Assembly (NCBI GenBank): GCA_014381825.1
Contig: JACNKX010000112.1
Coordinates: 1 to 64,000, forward strand
From: Planctomycetota bacterium
Lineage (GTDB): Bacteria; Planctomycetota; Planctomycetia; Pirellulales; Pirellulaceae
Direction of reading: 5' to 3'
DNA: 64,000 nucleotides
The position numbers and the translations under genes are program-made. Of the stretch, positions 1-9,395 are shown in pieces. The stretch's first letter is position 1; the number at the start of each line of letters is the position of its first letter. The notes beneath the pieces are model-generated. The model had not been told where the DNA came from and searched no databases. It saw nothing but the letters and a program-made list of their open reading frames with translations.

Positions 1-941
1 CATCTTGCATGAGGCAACGACGCGGCTTCGGTCACAAAAACCGTCAGTCAATGCGATGCGAAGCGTTGGTTGACGTGTAATTGATGGCTTCGAGTGATGC
101 AGCCTACAGCCCTTAGTATCGTAGTCTGCGTGGAAAACGTCCAAATCAGAAAGGTGTTGATCGTAAAGCGGCCACTAGAGTTTATCGATTCCATTTCACC
201 GCCGTTGAGAAGCCAACGCCCTGGCTAAGTGTTAGTCGTTCAGGTCTTCTTTCCACTCGACGCCATACATATGGGAGTAAAGAGAGGACACACTTGGAAG
301 ATTGGTTTCGCACGTATGACGGGCTATGCGTGTACATTAAAACTGAAGGACGAGGTTATATGGTCGCGCGAGGCGGCACCGTGGCCACGTTTATTGGATT
401 CGACGTTCATGACGTACGGGCCGTCTCCGGGATTTCAGGAAAGGTAGCGGTCACGTTCCGGTCGTTTTTTCCGGGCTCCTTCGGCCGGATATCGATGAAA
501 CGCCGTAAGTCTTCGTGCCGAACAACTCGTAACTGGATGCGTTTGCCGAGTATGCGGACGAAGTGCCCTGTCCATTCTCTGTTTTGCGAATCGCGCAACT
601 CGAATTGCCACGGTGGTTTGGCGATTCAAAGTTGCTTTCGGTCGCTCGAAGCAGAAGCACCCCTTTCCGATCTGTTAACAGGGGTTGCGAGCAAAGACCT
701 TACACAATGCATTCAATACTGAGAGCGATTTAACGCAACACTGACTCATGACAAAACGTCCTGAGTTACTAACGCAAACTGCCATGATGACCGAGGAGAT
801 CGCGTCCCGAGTCTCTTTCCGTGCTCGGAGCGTCCGGAAATGGGAGCGAATGATGAGCGGCCGTTACGACGCTGGAAAGTCGATATGCTAGCCTTATGTT
901 CCCACCATTCGTTTGCCCTCGCTGCATGGAGACCTCGAATA
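1..941. other. left-edge region without a convincing gene
   Basis: No open frame here has a plausible start, ribosome site and protein-like composition together. The longest plus-strand frame (294-722) opens with TTG and is rich in Arg, Cys and Ser, as shadow frames often are. The only stretch that reads like protein is a short minus-strand frame at about 407-625 (residues such as RDSQNREWTGHFVRILG), closed at both ends by stops and lacking ATG. It could be a gene remnant. I see no tRNA, hairpin-plus-T-run or repeat. Confidence 0.5.
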
Positions 942-1817
942 ATGTCAAGCCGCGCGACAAGAGAATACCGCTACGAGAAACTCACCTGGCCGGAAATCAA
1001 CGAAGCGATCGAAGGGAACCAGGTCTGCATTGTGCCCTGCGGGGCCGTCGAACAACACGGCGATCATTTGCCGCTGGATGTCGACCTGGTCTGTCCAGGA
1101 GGAATTGCCCGGGGTACTGGCGAGCGGATGGCGGACAAGGTCCTCGTCCTGCCGACCGTGCCGTACGGGTACACCGGACACGTGATGGACTTTCCTGGTA
1201 CTGTCAATACACACTACGAGACATTCATTCGGCAAGTGCTCGATATTACGAAGTCACTCGCCTATCACGGCTTCAAGAAGATCATTCTGCTCAACGGCCA
1301 CGGTTCGAACATGCCGAATCTCGATCTTGCCGCGCGACGCACGAATTTGGAGACCGACGCCGAGTGCATGCTAATTGCCTGGTGGCATCTGCTGACGATC
1401 GACAAGGAGTTTCTTCCTGGCTGGCGCGAGAGCGAGTTTCCCGGTGGGTTTTCACACGCTTGTGAATTGGAAACCTCGTTGTACTTGTACCTCGCCGAGG
1501 ACGACGTTCGCAAAGACAAGATCAAGAACCACATCAGCACATTGAACGATGGTAATCCGTACCTCTGGACCGACCTACTGGCGAAAGGACCCGCGTCATT
1601 GGTTTCGTGGACCAGTACGTATTCGCCGCGCGGAGTGATGGGCCAGCCCGAGTTGGCGACGCGCGAGAAAGGCGAACAAGTTTATCAAGAAGCGGTACGG
1701 CAGATGTCCGACATCGTCGACTTTTTTCGCGATCGCCCACGCGATACTCGCGCACATCATCAAGCATCGCGACCGAGCATGCCGATCCCCTGGGGCCAAC
1801 AAGACCTGCCAGATTGA
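942..1817 (+). CDS. creatininase family protein
   Basis: This 291-residue protein belongs to the creatininase family of metal-dependent amidohydrolases, which open cyclic or linear amides; related members act in creatinine and cofactor metabolism. The N-terminal motif GAVEQHGDHLPLDVD supplies the family's metal-ligand residues (Glu37, His39, Asp48), and a NGHGSN motif follows near residue 120. A further acidic site lies in HACELETSL. The ATG at 942 is preferred because family similarity begins about ten residues later; the frame continues upstream to 840 only with non-conserved sequence. The gene is monocistronic and converges on the membrane protein at 1847. Substrate cannot be told from sequence. 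Confidence 0.88.
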   Translation: MSSRATREYRYEKLTWPEINEAIEGNQVCIVPCGAVEQHGDHLPLDVDLVCPGGIARGTGERMADKVLVLPTVPYGYTGHVMDFPGTVNTHYETFIRQVLDITKSLAYHGFKKIILLNGHGSNMPNLDLAARRTNLETDAECMLIAWWHLLTIDKEFLPGWRESEFPGGFSHACELETSLYLYLAEDDVRKDKIKNHISTLNDGNPYLWTDLLAKGPASLVSWTSTYSPRGVMGQPELATREKGEQVYQEAVRQMSDIVDFFRDRPRDTRAHHQASRPSMPIPWGQQDLPD

Positions 1818-1846
1818 AGTGCCGGTGTCGAGCGGTCCGACTGAAT

Positions 1847-3076
1847 TCAGCGGATCACGGTCGATGGACGCGAGCGCGTGTTTAACCGATAGTTGCGGCT
1901 GGCAGCACGTAATTGCTCGCTGCCAACAAGGGCATGTGTAGTTCGTTCGCCAGTCCATCGATCACTGGAACTTTGTTGCGTAACATGAATCGCAAGTCCA
2001 AGTTTGTGTTGTTCAGCGATCGCGAGGACCACTCCAATTTGAAATCGATCTTCTGGATAGATCGGAACGGACAGCGATTGCAAGGACCAACGATCAATGT
2101 GGAGCTGGTGCCATCCGTTTTCGTCACGCGTCGGTCGCAGATGCCGCTGCACGCTTTGCGGCAAGCGATCAACGGCGGACTCGTGGATCGCGACTTGAAC
2201 GCGGCTGCTTCGTGGCGAATAGAGTTCCCAAGCTGGCCAGTGATCGCAGTAGCCGAGCGATTCACTGGCGGGAAAAACGATGACGATACCCAAAATGAAA
2301 TAGCACAGACCCTCTGACAAGCGGCTTTGTGATTCGATTGCGATGGTCTCTTCGTCCAACTTTCTTTCGGTGAACAGCATCCACGCTTGCACGATAAAGA
2401 ACAAGTTCCACACCAGCACGCCGGGCTGGTGCGCTAAACCCCACGGTCCAAGGATAAGCAGCAGCAGGACGTGCAAGCCGATCGCCGCGAAGACTGCAGC
2501 GCGTCTTGTTCGGGCAACTAACAAGCCGATGCCGACAAGCACCTCGCCAAGGGGAAACATCGTGGCGAGCCAGACTTGTATCTCTTTCGGCCAATTCGCC
2601 GATTCCACACCGATGTATCCGGCAAGCGTGAAAAGGAATTGCGGACCGAGCGAGTTCAGAAACTGATAGTCGAACTTACTAATGGCCGAATAAACGTAAA
2701 TGCTGACGACAAGCCATCGCATCAAGTGCACGGCAGTCCTCCCTCGACAACTTGCCATGATCGCGGCGAAAAGAACGAATTGGTAGGCCCAAGGCTGGAA
2801 GCGATGTTGATTCAGCAGCAGCAACATCATCACTGCAAGTGCGAAAACGGTCATCGCTCGTCGCCAGATGAGTTCGTGCGAAGCGATAGCTGCGAGTAAC
2901 AGCGATACGACGATGGCGGCAACACCGAGCCAGTCGACCCAACTCGGCACAATCGTCAGCAGGGCGAAGAAAGGGATTTGGGGAAATTCATTTTGCGGAA
3001 TCCATAACCGCCAGGTCACAAGGAACAACAGCAGGCCAAACGTTGCAAGCACGTGGCGAAAACAGATCGGCTGCAT
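1847..3076 (-). CDS. polytopic membrane protein, DoxX/HTTM-like
   Basis: This 409-residue protein has roughly eight hydrophobic segments in its first 260 residues and a soluble tail of about 150 residues. The SxxSKFDYQFL segment followed by FPLGEVLVGIGLL resembles the DoxX/MauE/HTTM group of membrane proteins, whose members are linked to redox or carboxylation chemistry. That placement is a guess from pattern, not a firm assignment. Its ATG overlaps the stop of the upstream ThuA-DUF1080 gene by one base (TAATG), so the two are probably translationally coupled. A link to carbohydrate or lipid processing at the envelope is inference. Confidence 0.7.
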   Translation of the reverse strand: MQPICFRHVLATFGLLLFLVTWRLWIPQNEFPQIPFFALLTIVPSWVDWLGVAAIVVSLLLAAIASHELIWRRAMTVFALAVMMLLLLNQHRFQPWAYQFVLFAAIMASCRGRTAVHLMRWLVVSIYVYSAISKFDYQFLNSLGPQFLFTLAGYIGVESANWPKEIQVWLATMFPLGEVLVGIGLLVARTRRAAVFAAIGLHVLLLLILGPWGLAHQPGVLVWNLFFIVQAWMLFTERKLDEETIAIESQSRLSEGLCYFILGIVIVFPASESLGYCDHWPAWELYSPRSSRVQVAIHESAVDRLPQSVQRHLRPTRDENGWHQLHIDRWSLQSLSVPIYPEDRFQIGVVLAIAEQHKLGLAIHVTQQSSSDRWTGERTTHALVGSEQLRAASRNYRLNTRSRPSTVIR

Positions 3077-4557
3077 TACTTGTCGACCGTGATCAGTCGA
3101 TCCTCAGGATTTTCGGAGAGGATCAGCCCGCGAAATTGAACTTCTTGCGGAACTTTGTTGGAGTGAAGTTGCAAGCCAATCGGGCCTTCCGTGCATAGCT
3201 CTGGCTTCGGGTCCTCCCAATCAGCGACTTCTTTCCCGTTCACAGCAAAACGAATTCGATTTCCGATCGCGAGGATTTCCATGCGATTCCAGTCACCAAC
3301 GCGGTCTTGCTTTTTTGCACGACCATCGTCTCGATAGATCGAATTGCGACGGTACAAGTCATAGAACCCCCAGTTACTCGGGAACATCACGAGATGGCCC
3401 TGGTACGAATTCGGCTCGTCGTTCTTCTCGAATTTCTTCCCCCAGATTGCGATCCCCGAATGCATTTTCGATTTAGCCAGCTTGCCTTCGTAGACCAAGC
3501 GAAAGTTGCGGTACTTCTTCTCGGTCAGCAGATAAGTACTAACTTTCGGAGCGTTTTCCGCGCTATTCTTTGCGATGATCGCCCCTTCTTTGATCGAGAA
3601 GTACTTGTCCGTATGGCCTTCCCAGCCCGCGAAGTCCTTTCCGTTAAACAACGCCGTTGGCTTTTCGCCAGCCGGAAATTTAATGCTCTTCGACCAATCA
3701 GCAACTTTCGGCGAAGGGCCGCCCTCGTTCTCGAAGCTGAATGGAGCTTTGCCTGTTCCGACATAACCGTCCGCAGGTTTGCCATCGGCACTGAGCTTGT
3801 TCACGGTCCACAAAACACCTCGCGAAACTGTATCGAGCCACTCGTCAGCGATCATCGTCTCGTTATGATGTCCGAGCGTCGTGCCGAAGATGCGAACGTT
3901 CTCGTAGTTGTTGATCCAGATACAGGGTTGATCGGCCTTGGTTTCTGGACTGTAAGCTGCAGCGAGCGGTGTGCAGTTGGGCCAGATGTTCTCGATCACA
4001 TAGAGTTCGCCGTTGGGCGTTTTCCAAGTCTTGGGAAAGCCGGCCATGATCGGATTATCGGAAGCCAAATTGCGAACTTCAAGTGATCGCTTGCTGCGTT
4101 CATGACGTCGAGATGTAACGCCGATCAGCTTTCGCCATTCGTCAGTTTGTGCAGCACGATAAGAGTGCATCGAACAATGCACAAAGACCGCTGGCACACC
4201 GCTTCGCTTGTGTTCGTTCACGAGTCCTTCAACAAACGCGACGTCTTCGATCCCGCCAAAGCACTCGTTATGCACGATGACGTCATAGCCTTCGCTCCAA
4301 TTCGGCTTGCCGTAAACCGAGACCTTATGCAGCTTGCCCTTGTCATCGCCTTCGTGCACGATGTCCCATTCGATACTGATCCGTTGGCTGAGTCCTTCAC
4401 TGATGATCAGCTTCTGGCGCGGGTAGTCATGACAACAACCGCCCGCAACGATCAACCCTTTTAGCTTTGGCTTGGCATCTTCGGCGCTGACCACGTGAAT
4501 GCAAGGCAAAGCGGCAAGAAGAATCGCAGCGCACACGCGGCGGAAGAATAGATTCAT
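3076..4557 (-). CDS. secreted ThuA domain / DUF1080 (3-keto-disaccharide hydrolase-like) fusion
   Basis: This 493-residue protein starts with a signal peptide (hydrophobic run after MNLFFRRV, cleavage likely near VVSA). Residues about 25-260 are a ThuA-like class-I amidotransferase-type domain (GLIVAGGCCHDYPRQK, then VIVHNECFGG and FVHCSMHSYR). Residues about 290-485 are DUF1080, the concanavalin-like fold now linked to 3-keto-disaccharide hydrolases (TALFNGKDFAGWEG, IRFAVNGKEVADWEDP). ThuA proteins act in disaccharide oxidation pathways, so both halves point to keto-sugar handling outside the cytoplasm. The frame extends upstream to 4587, but ATG 4557 is chosen because it opens the signal peptide and has GAGG eight bases upstream. 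The next gene overlaps its stop. Confidence 0.9.
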   Translation of the reverse strand: MNLFFRRVCAAILLAALPCIHVVSAEDAKPKLKGLIVAGGCCHDYPRQKLIISEGLSQRISIEWDIVHEGDDKGKLHKVSVYGKPNWSEGYDVIVHNECFGGIEDVAFVEGLVNEHKRSGVPAVFVHCSMHSYRAAQTDEWRKLIGVTSRRHERSKRSLEVRNLASDNPIMAGFPKTWKTPNGELYVIENIWPNCTPLAAAYSPETKADQPCIWINNYENVRIFGTTLGHHNETMIADEWLDTVSRGVLWTVNKLSADGKPADGYVGTGKAPFSFENEGGPSPKVADWSKSIKFPAGEKPTALFNGKDFAGWEGHTDKYFSIKEGAIIAKNSAENAPKVSTYLLTEKKYRNFRLVYEGKLAKSKMHSGIAIWGKKFEKNDEPNSYQGHLVMFPSNWGFYDLYRRNSIYRDDGRAKKQDRVGDWNRMEILAIGNRIRFAVNGKEVADWEDPKPELCTEGPIGLQLHSNKVPQEVQFRGLILSENPEDRLITVDK

Positions 4558-4650
4558 GATGTGCCTCAAGGTCCAGGTAAGATCCAAGCGGGAGGAAACA
4601 GTTCGCTATCTTAACCTGTCCCCGACCACATTCAAGCGAAGCGACATGCC

Positions 4651-5463
4651 TTAGTTCACCGCGCCGCGACGCCATTCGCGCCACACGATGCCTGGAAAAA
4701 ACCATGCGTCGCCAGCGTAACGCTTCACGAGCCGTCGCGGATCGCTGAGCATGCGGTGCAGCCATTCGAGGCCGAGGCGTTGGAGCCAGCGCGGAGCGCG
4801 AGCCTTCTCGCCCGCCAGGAAATCGATCGTGGCGCCGACGCACAAAGCAACTTTGGCTTTCAGCCGCTTGTGATTTGCATGCACCCAGAGCTCTTGTTTC
4901 GGGGCACCAAGTCCGACGACGAGAATATCCGGCTCGGTTTGTTCGACCATGTACAGGATCTTGTTGTTCTCCTCTTCGTCCTTTTCGAAGCCCAGCGGGG
5001 GACTGTAAACTCCGACGATATCGACGCCTGGCCACTGACTGCGGATATTTCGAGCGGCTCGTTCGCCAACGCCCGATGCGGCACCGAGCAGAAAGACTCG
5101 AAGCGGTTTGGTTGGCGAAGCGGACTTCATTAACTCGGGTACCAGATCGGATCCCGGCACGCGTTCTGGTAGCGGTTTTCCGACGAGCCGCGAGGCGACA
5201 ACGACTGGCCAACCATCGGCGAGAACTAACGAGGCCTCATGATACGCGTCGCGTAGATCTTGACGATGGTGCAACAGAACTGTGTGGTCGACGTTGGGAG
5301 TTACGACGTAACGGCATCGGGCCATTGGCGCTGCTGCCCAAGCTTGCACGATCTCCAGCGTCTCGCTCATCCGAAGTACATCGATCGTCGCGCCAAACAG
5401 GTCGACTTGTGGCCAATCACTTCTGGCCGTTCTGACTTCTGGTTCAAGAAGTGTTGCCATCAT
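4651..5463 (-). CDS. WecG/TagA/CpsF family glycosyltransferase
   Basis: The 270-residue protein matches the WecG/TagA/CpsF family (GT26), membrane-associated enzymes that add a ManNAc-type or related sugar to an undecaprenyl-linked acceptor during surface polysaccharide synthesis. Visible family motifs are TPNVDHTVLL near residue 58, DGWPVVVASRLVGKPLPERV near residue 84 with the conserved PGSDLV after it, and VGLGAPKQELW near residue 180. Length is normal for the family. ATG 5463 is followed at once by a second ATG; AAGAGAG upstream can serve either. It lies 21 bases downstream of the O-antigen ligase gene on the same strand, so the two probably form an operon. Confidence 0.92.
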   Translation of the reverse strand: MMATLLEPEVRTARSDWPQVDLFGATIDVLRMSETLEIVQAWAAAPMARCRYVVTPNVDHTVLLHHRQDLRDAYHEASLVLADGWPVVVASRLVGKPLPERVPGSDLVPELMKSASPTKPLRVFLLGAASGVGERAARNIRSQWPGVDIVGVYSPPLGFEKDEEENNKILYMVEQTEPDILVVGLGAPKQELWVHANHKRLKAKVALCVGATIDFLAGEKARAPRWLQRLGLEWLHRMLSDPRRLVKRYAGDAWFFPGIVWREWRRGAVN

Positions 5464-5484
5464 TAGCTCTCTTGTAACAATCTG

Positions 5485-6879
5485 CTACGTAGTAACTCCA
5501 ACCACGCGATTCATGCGACGATCAACCGGATCCGTCGTTCGCCGAGGCTCCGCCGCACCGCAGATATGCGGCGTCAGCCCTTGGCATACACCGGCAATGA
5601 AAAACAAAAGCATGTTCACCATCGAGATGATGCCCACGTCGTGAAACATTCCGTTAAATGCGAACGCCGCGAGCAAAGCGAGGAACAGTAAGCCATGTTG
5701 CCGTGCCCAAAGCGGTGCTTGGCGACTATTCCAAAGCCGCCAAGCATTGCGTGTCCAGAGTCCGAGCATGATCATCCAAGCACCAAAGCCGAGCATGCCC
5801 GTTTGTGTCAGCACCGCTAGAAAGACGTTGTGTTGAACGTAAGGCGCCGCCTTTTCGAGGTCGAGGTCGCCTACAATTAGCTGCAGGTACTCGACGTCGT
5901 ATTCTTTGTACTGACCGAACCCGCAACCGAAGAGCGGATAGTCGAGGAACATCCTCCAAGCAACCGTCGCCAAAACCGGTCGCAGCGAGGCCGACGTGGA
6001 CATGTCTTTAACGCTGACGTGTTTGTCGCGTTTGAAGTTGTTGAGCTTATCGCGTTTTGCAACGAGCACAGCCGAACCGGCAATGACTACGGCGATTAAC
6101 ATCGGAAATCGCCATGACTTCGGAATCGATAGTCCGATAATCATCAGCAACCCGAGCCCGGCTCCGATCCAAACACTGCGTGTCAACGTGCAATAGATAC
6201 CCAGCAAGATCGCGCACGTGGCCACTACAACAACGCTGCGGCCGACTAACCGAAATCGTGGCCACCATTGCACTGCACCAAACAACCCGGCGCTCATGTA
6301 CAACCCGCAACCGACCGGATTGAGAAACGGTCCGCGACCGCGACCGAAGAATTCAGCATAGCTTGGCGACGAAATGTAGCGAGGGAAGACGACCGACCAC
6401 ATCTGCCTCGTCTCGGCGAACGCGGTCAGCCCCAAGTAAACGGCAAAGATCGCCAGGACACCGAAGACGGATAACAGCGACCGCTCGGTAAGCTTTGCTT
6501 GACGCCCAATCCAATACATTGCGACTGGCAAGCAAAAGAAGAAGATCAGTGTCGCGAGCGGCTGGGCGCCACCCAGCTTCCAGTTGCTGGTCATGGTACT
6601 CGAGAAGAGTACGCCGATGAAGAGAAAGACCGCGAGATCGGCCTTTTCCATCGGTTTAGGGTCGGCCAAATCAAGTCGGCGGTAGACGATATACGCACCA
6701 ATCAAGCCACCGAGCAGCATTCGATCGGCGGTGATGACGGAGAGATGAAAGAACTCGTAGCCGAACACGCTACCAACCAGAAGCACGGCCAAACAACCGG
6801 CGACGAGATCGCCGTATCGAAACAGAACGACCGCCCAGACCAACCCAGCGATACCGGCGATGGCGATGATGGGAGTCAT
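5485..6879 (-). CDS. O-antigen ligase / polymerase family membrane protein
   Basis: A 464-residue integral membrane protein with about eleven to twelve hydrophobic segments. It has the Wzy_C/WaaL type core: a periplasmic loop with GCGFGQYKEYDVEY and VQHNVFLAVLTQTGMLG, where the HN-x-x-L motif is a hallmark of O-antigen ligases and polymerases that join undecaprenyl-linked glycans. Arg-rich RSVWIGAGLGLLM precedes this loop, also as in the family. The ATG at 6879 (MTPIIAIAGIAG) is chosen over a TTG at 6912, which would add a polar extension before the first membrane helix. Whether it is a ligase or a polymerase cannot be decided from sequence. Confidence 0.88.
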   Translation of the reverse strand: MTPIIAIAGIAGLVWAVVLFRYGDLVAGCLAVLLVGSVFGYEFFHLSVITADRMLLGGLIGAYIVYRRLDLADPKPMEKADLAVFLFIGVLFSSTMTSNWKLGGAQPLATLIFFFCLPVAMYWIGRQAKLTERSLLSVFGVLAIFAVYLGLTAFAETRQMWSVVFPRYISSPSYAEFFGRGRGPFLNPVGCGLYMSAGLFGAVQWWPRFRLVGRSVVVVATCAILLGIYCTLTRSVWIGAGLGLLMIIGLSIPKSWRFPMLIAVVIAGSAVLVAKRDKLNNFKRDKHVSVKDMSTSASLRPVLATVAWRMFLDYPLFGCGFGQYKEYDVEYLQLIVGDLDLEKAAPYVQHNVFLAVLTQTGMLGFGAWMIMLGLWTRNAWRLWNSRQAPLWARQHGLLFLALLAAFAFNGMFHDVGIISMVNMLLFFIAGVCQGLTPHICGAAEPRRTTDPVDRRMNRVVGVTT

Positions 6880-7257
6880 ATCTACGCTCGATGTGCAGTC
6901 GCGAGGTGTCAAAACAATCCGGTGGGGTTACCCCCGCCGATACGCCTTCGCCGTTCCGATCGAGTCTGTGGTGTCACATCCCCGATTCAAGCAGGAAGCT
7001 GTGGATCTTCGCCTTCATGTCTATGGAAAAGATAGGTTACGGTTCGGATCGTAGTCGCCTTTCGCGCCGCGAAAAGACGTTCGTTCGCGGAATGAACAAT
7101 GGCGACGCAAGATGCCTCAACGCAACCTTGTTGCCGTTTCGCAACAGCAGCCAGAGATTCTCTGCCCGTTGATCAAAGTCCGTTTGCTTCTCATGGTTTG
7201 TGACCGAGAGTTCAGCATCGATCTGCACCCATTTTGCGCACTTTGCGAGCCCTTTCG
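6880..7257. other. divergent intergenic region in the polysaccharide cluster
   Basis: This 378-base gap separates the minus-strand ligase gene from the plus-strand acetyltransferase gene, so it should hold promoters for both halves of the polysaccharide cluster. I see no open frame with protein-like composition, no RNA gene and no strong hairpin. A short G/C-rich inverted piece (GGTGGGGTTACCCCCGCC, near 6920-6937) is present but weak. Confidence 0.5.
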
Positions 7258-8382
7258 ATGCAAGTCACGAGAATCGCTACAACCGACCAGTTGCAACGCT
7301 GTTCCGCATCGTGGAACTGCTTGACGCGCGGCGTTCCATTTCGCAGTTGGGAGTGGTTGTCAACGTGGTGGGAACACTATGGCATCGGACGCGAATTGTT
7401 CGTCCTGACGGTACATGACGACTTTGGAAATCTGATTGGCCTCTTGCCGCTGTTTCGAGAACGAAGTACTGCGCGAGGACGCGTCTTGCAACTGCTTGGA
7501 TCGGGCGAAGTTTGTACGGACTATGTGACCGTGCTCTCGACGAACGAGCACGAAGATCTTGTCATCGAAGCACTGGCGATTTGGTTGATCAGCGCTTGCA
7601 GTGGCGAAATGAATGCCTCCGATCAGTGGGATTTGTTGGAACTTGACGGTGTCCCGACAAACGATGCGGCGATGGCGAAACTCGTTGGGACGTTGTCTGA
7701 AGCCGGATGCGGCGTCCGTCGTCAGCCTGCGCTCAACTGTTGGAAGCTGCCTCTGCCTTCGTCTTGGGAAGAACTTCATGCGGGCCTCTCGAAGAACCGA
7801 CGCAAAGCGTTTCGGCGACTGCAACGTGATGTGATCGATCGCGACAGGCTTGAGTTCAAAATGGCATGCTCGGATGACGAGTTCCACTGGGCGATGAAGT
7901 TGTTCATCGATCTTCATCAAAAACGACGAATCAGCCTCGGCGAGCCCGGATGCTTCGCGTCGAAGCCGTTCTCTGCCTTTATCGATAGCGTGTCACAGCG
8001 ATTGTGGGACGCCGGAATGCTCGAGCTGACGTGGATCGAGTTAGACGGTCACCCGGCCGCGATCGATTACAGCTTGGTTGCTGCCAACGCGGCATATGGA
8101 TATCAAAGTGGTCTCGATCCGGAGGCGACACGTGATTCGCCCGGCCATCTCATGACAATCGCTGTCGTTCGTCATGCGATCGCCTCTTCGCGAACAACCT
8201 ACGACTTCTTGCGAGGCGACGAGCCCTACAAGGCAGATTGGAGAGCTCAACCGCAATCCACGGTCAACCTTCGCATTTCTGCCAATCAAACGTCCTCACA
8301 TCTCCGCGAAGGTGTCTGGCTTGCGGGTACGACCATGAAGAATTGGATCAGGGGTGGTCTCACGTTGACCGGGATGCAATGA
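7258..8382 (+). CDS. GNAT-type acetyltransferase, FemAB/CelD (BcsL)-like
   Basis: This 374-residue protein looks like the CelD/BcsL/FemAB-like acyltransferases found in exopolysaccharide clusters, built from two GNAT-like halves. Recognisable pieces are FRSWEWLSTWWEHYG near the N terminus, LSKNRRKAFRRLQRD in the middle (the typical basic helix of these proteins) and AYGYQSGLDPEATRDSPGH before the last third. The family transfers acyl or aminoacyl groups to cell-envelope sugars or peptides; the substrate here is unknown. ATG 7258 is preferred to the upstream TTG 7234. It opens the rightward half of the polysaccharide cluster and is followed after 16 bases by the deacetylase. Confidence 0.82.
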   Translation: MQVTRIATTDQLQRCSASWNCLTRGVPFRSWEWLSTWWEHYGIGRELFVLTVHDDFGNLIGLLPLFRERSTARGRVLQLLGSGEVCTDYVTVLSTNEHEDLVIEALAIWLISACSGEMNASDQWDLLELDGVPTNDAAMAKLVGTLSEAGCGVRRQPALNCWKLPLPSSWEELHAGLSKNRRKAFRRLQRDVIDRDRLEFKMACSDDEFHWAMKLFIDLHQKRRISLGEPGCFASKPFSAFIDSVSQRLWDAGMLELTWIELDGHPAAIDYSLVAANAAYGYQSGLDPEATRDSPGHLMTIAVVRHAIASSRTTYDFLRGDEPYKADWRAQPQSTVNLRISANQTSSHLREGVWLAGTTMKNWIRGGLTLTGMQ

Positions 8383-8398
8383 GCGGCAAGGCAATACG

Positions 8399-9277
8399 AT
8401 GACAACCGTCCTATCACCTTGGAAGAGCAGCCTGCTTGGCGCGTACTACTACGCGACCTTGCCAGGGCGACTTTGGTCGAACGAGCAAGCGGCGCGTGCT
8501 GGCAGCGCGCCGGTCATGGTCATTTACTATCACCGCGTCGCAGATCACACGCCAAACGCTTGGACGATTTCTAACGCCCAGTTCAGACGCGAGATCAATT
8601 GGCTTCAAGCGAACTTCGATATGGTTTCACTCGACGAAGCACAGCGCCGCGTCCGTGAAGGGAATGACAAAGCCGCCGTTAGCATCACGTTCGACGACGG
8701 ATATGCTGAGAATTGCGAATGGGCGTTGCCGCTGTTGGTCAGCAGGCGAATTCCTTGTACATACTTCGTGACCAGCCACTACGTGCTAACCGGCCAATCG
8801 TTTCCGCACGATGCTGCGGATGGCACGCCGCTTGCGCCAAACACGATCGAGCAGCTTGCGTCACTCGCCGCGGCGGGCATCGAAATCGGAGGGCACACGC
8901 GCACTCACGCCGATCTCGGAAAGTTAACAAGCGATTCGCAGCTGCGGGACGAAATCGTTGGCGGCCGCGAAGATCTCGAGCAGACGCTCGGTATCGCCAT
9001 CCGTCATTTCGCGTTTCCGTACGGGTTGCACGACAATCTCAGCGCGGCGGCATTCCACATCGCGGCGGATGCTGGATTCACCGGTGTCTGCTCAGCTTAC
9101 GGTGGCTATAACCTTCCGGGCGATGATCCATTTCACTTGCAACGCATCCACGCCGATCCCGAGATCGTGCGATTGAAAAATTGGCTGACTGTTGATCCTC
9201 GCAAGGTTCGACGCACAGAGAGATTCCAGTATCAGCGGCGTAGTGACCACACGCTTAGGGAGGACATGGCACCGTAA
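8399..9277 (+). CDS. polysaccharide deacetylase (NodB homology domain)
   Basis: A 292-residue carbohydrate esterase family 4 protein that removes N- or O-acetyl groups from polysaccharide. The NodB motifs are clear: SITFDDGY with the catalytic base and metal-binding Asp pair (Asp99, Asp100), and GGHTRTHADL with metal ligands His166 and His170. HFAFPYGLHD gives the third motif. The N-terminal part (IYYHRVADHTPNAW) is typical of deacetylases in exopolysaccharide clusters. There is no obvious signal peptide. It sits between the FemAB-like acetyltransferase and the flippase on the same strand, which fits modification of the exported glycan. Confidence 0.93.
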   Translation: MTTVLSPWKSSLLGAYYYATLPGRLWSNEQAARAGSAPVMVIYYHRVADHTPNAWTISNAQFRREINWLQANFDMVSLDEAQRRVREGNDKAAVSITFDDGYAENCEWALPLLVSRRIPCTYFVTSHYVLTGQSFPHDAADGTPLAPNTIEQLASLAAAGIEIGGHTRTHADLGKLTSDSQLRDEIVGGREDLEQTLGIAIRHFAFPYGLHDNLSAAAFHIAADAGFTGVCSAYGGYNLPGDDPFHLQRIHADPEIVRLKNWLTVDPRKVRRTERFQYQRRSDHTLREDMAP

Positions 9278-9353
9278 GGTGTCGAATCCAAAAGCTTGTA
9301 TCAGGGCCGGGGCGGAGGCGTGTATTGCACCTTTGATTCCACTTCGGAAGCCT

Positions 9354-9378
9354 TCGCTTCGGCTTGTCGTTAAACGAG
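9354..9378. repeat. partial copy of the 59877-59948 palindrome arm
   Basis: The stretch ending CGGCTTGTCGTTAAACGAG matches about 22 of 25 bases of the right arm of the palindrome at 59924-59948. I could not find its inverted partner upstream, so this is a lone or decayed half element. It lies 18 bases before the flippase start codon, inside the gap between deacetylase and flippase. Confidence 0.6.
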
Positions 9379-9395
9379 ATGAAGCACCCGATTCG

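Noticed and set aside
3307-4086. 259-codon plus-strand open frame
   Set aside because: It lies wholly opposite the ThuA-DUF1080 gene, whose domains are clear, and has no recognisable motif.
4427-5212. 261-codon minus-strand frame
   Set aside because: Arg/Ser-rich shadow of the WecG-type gene and its neighbour in another frame.
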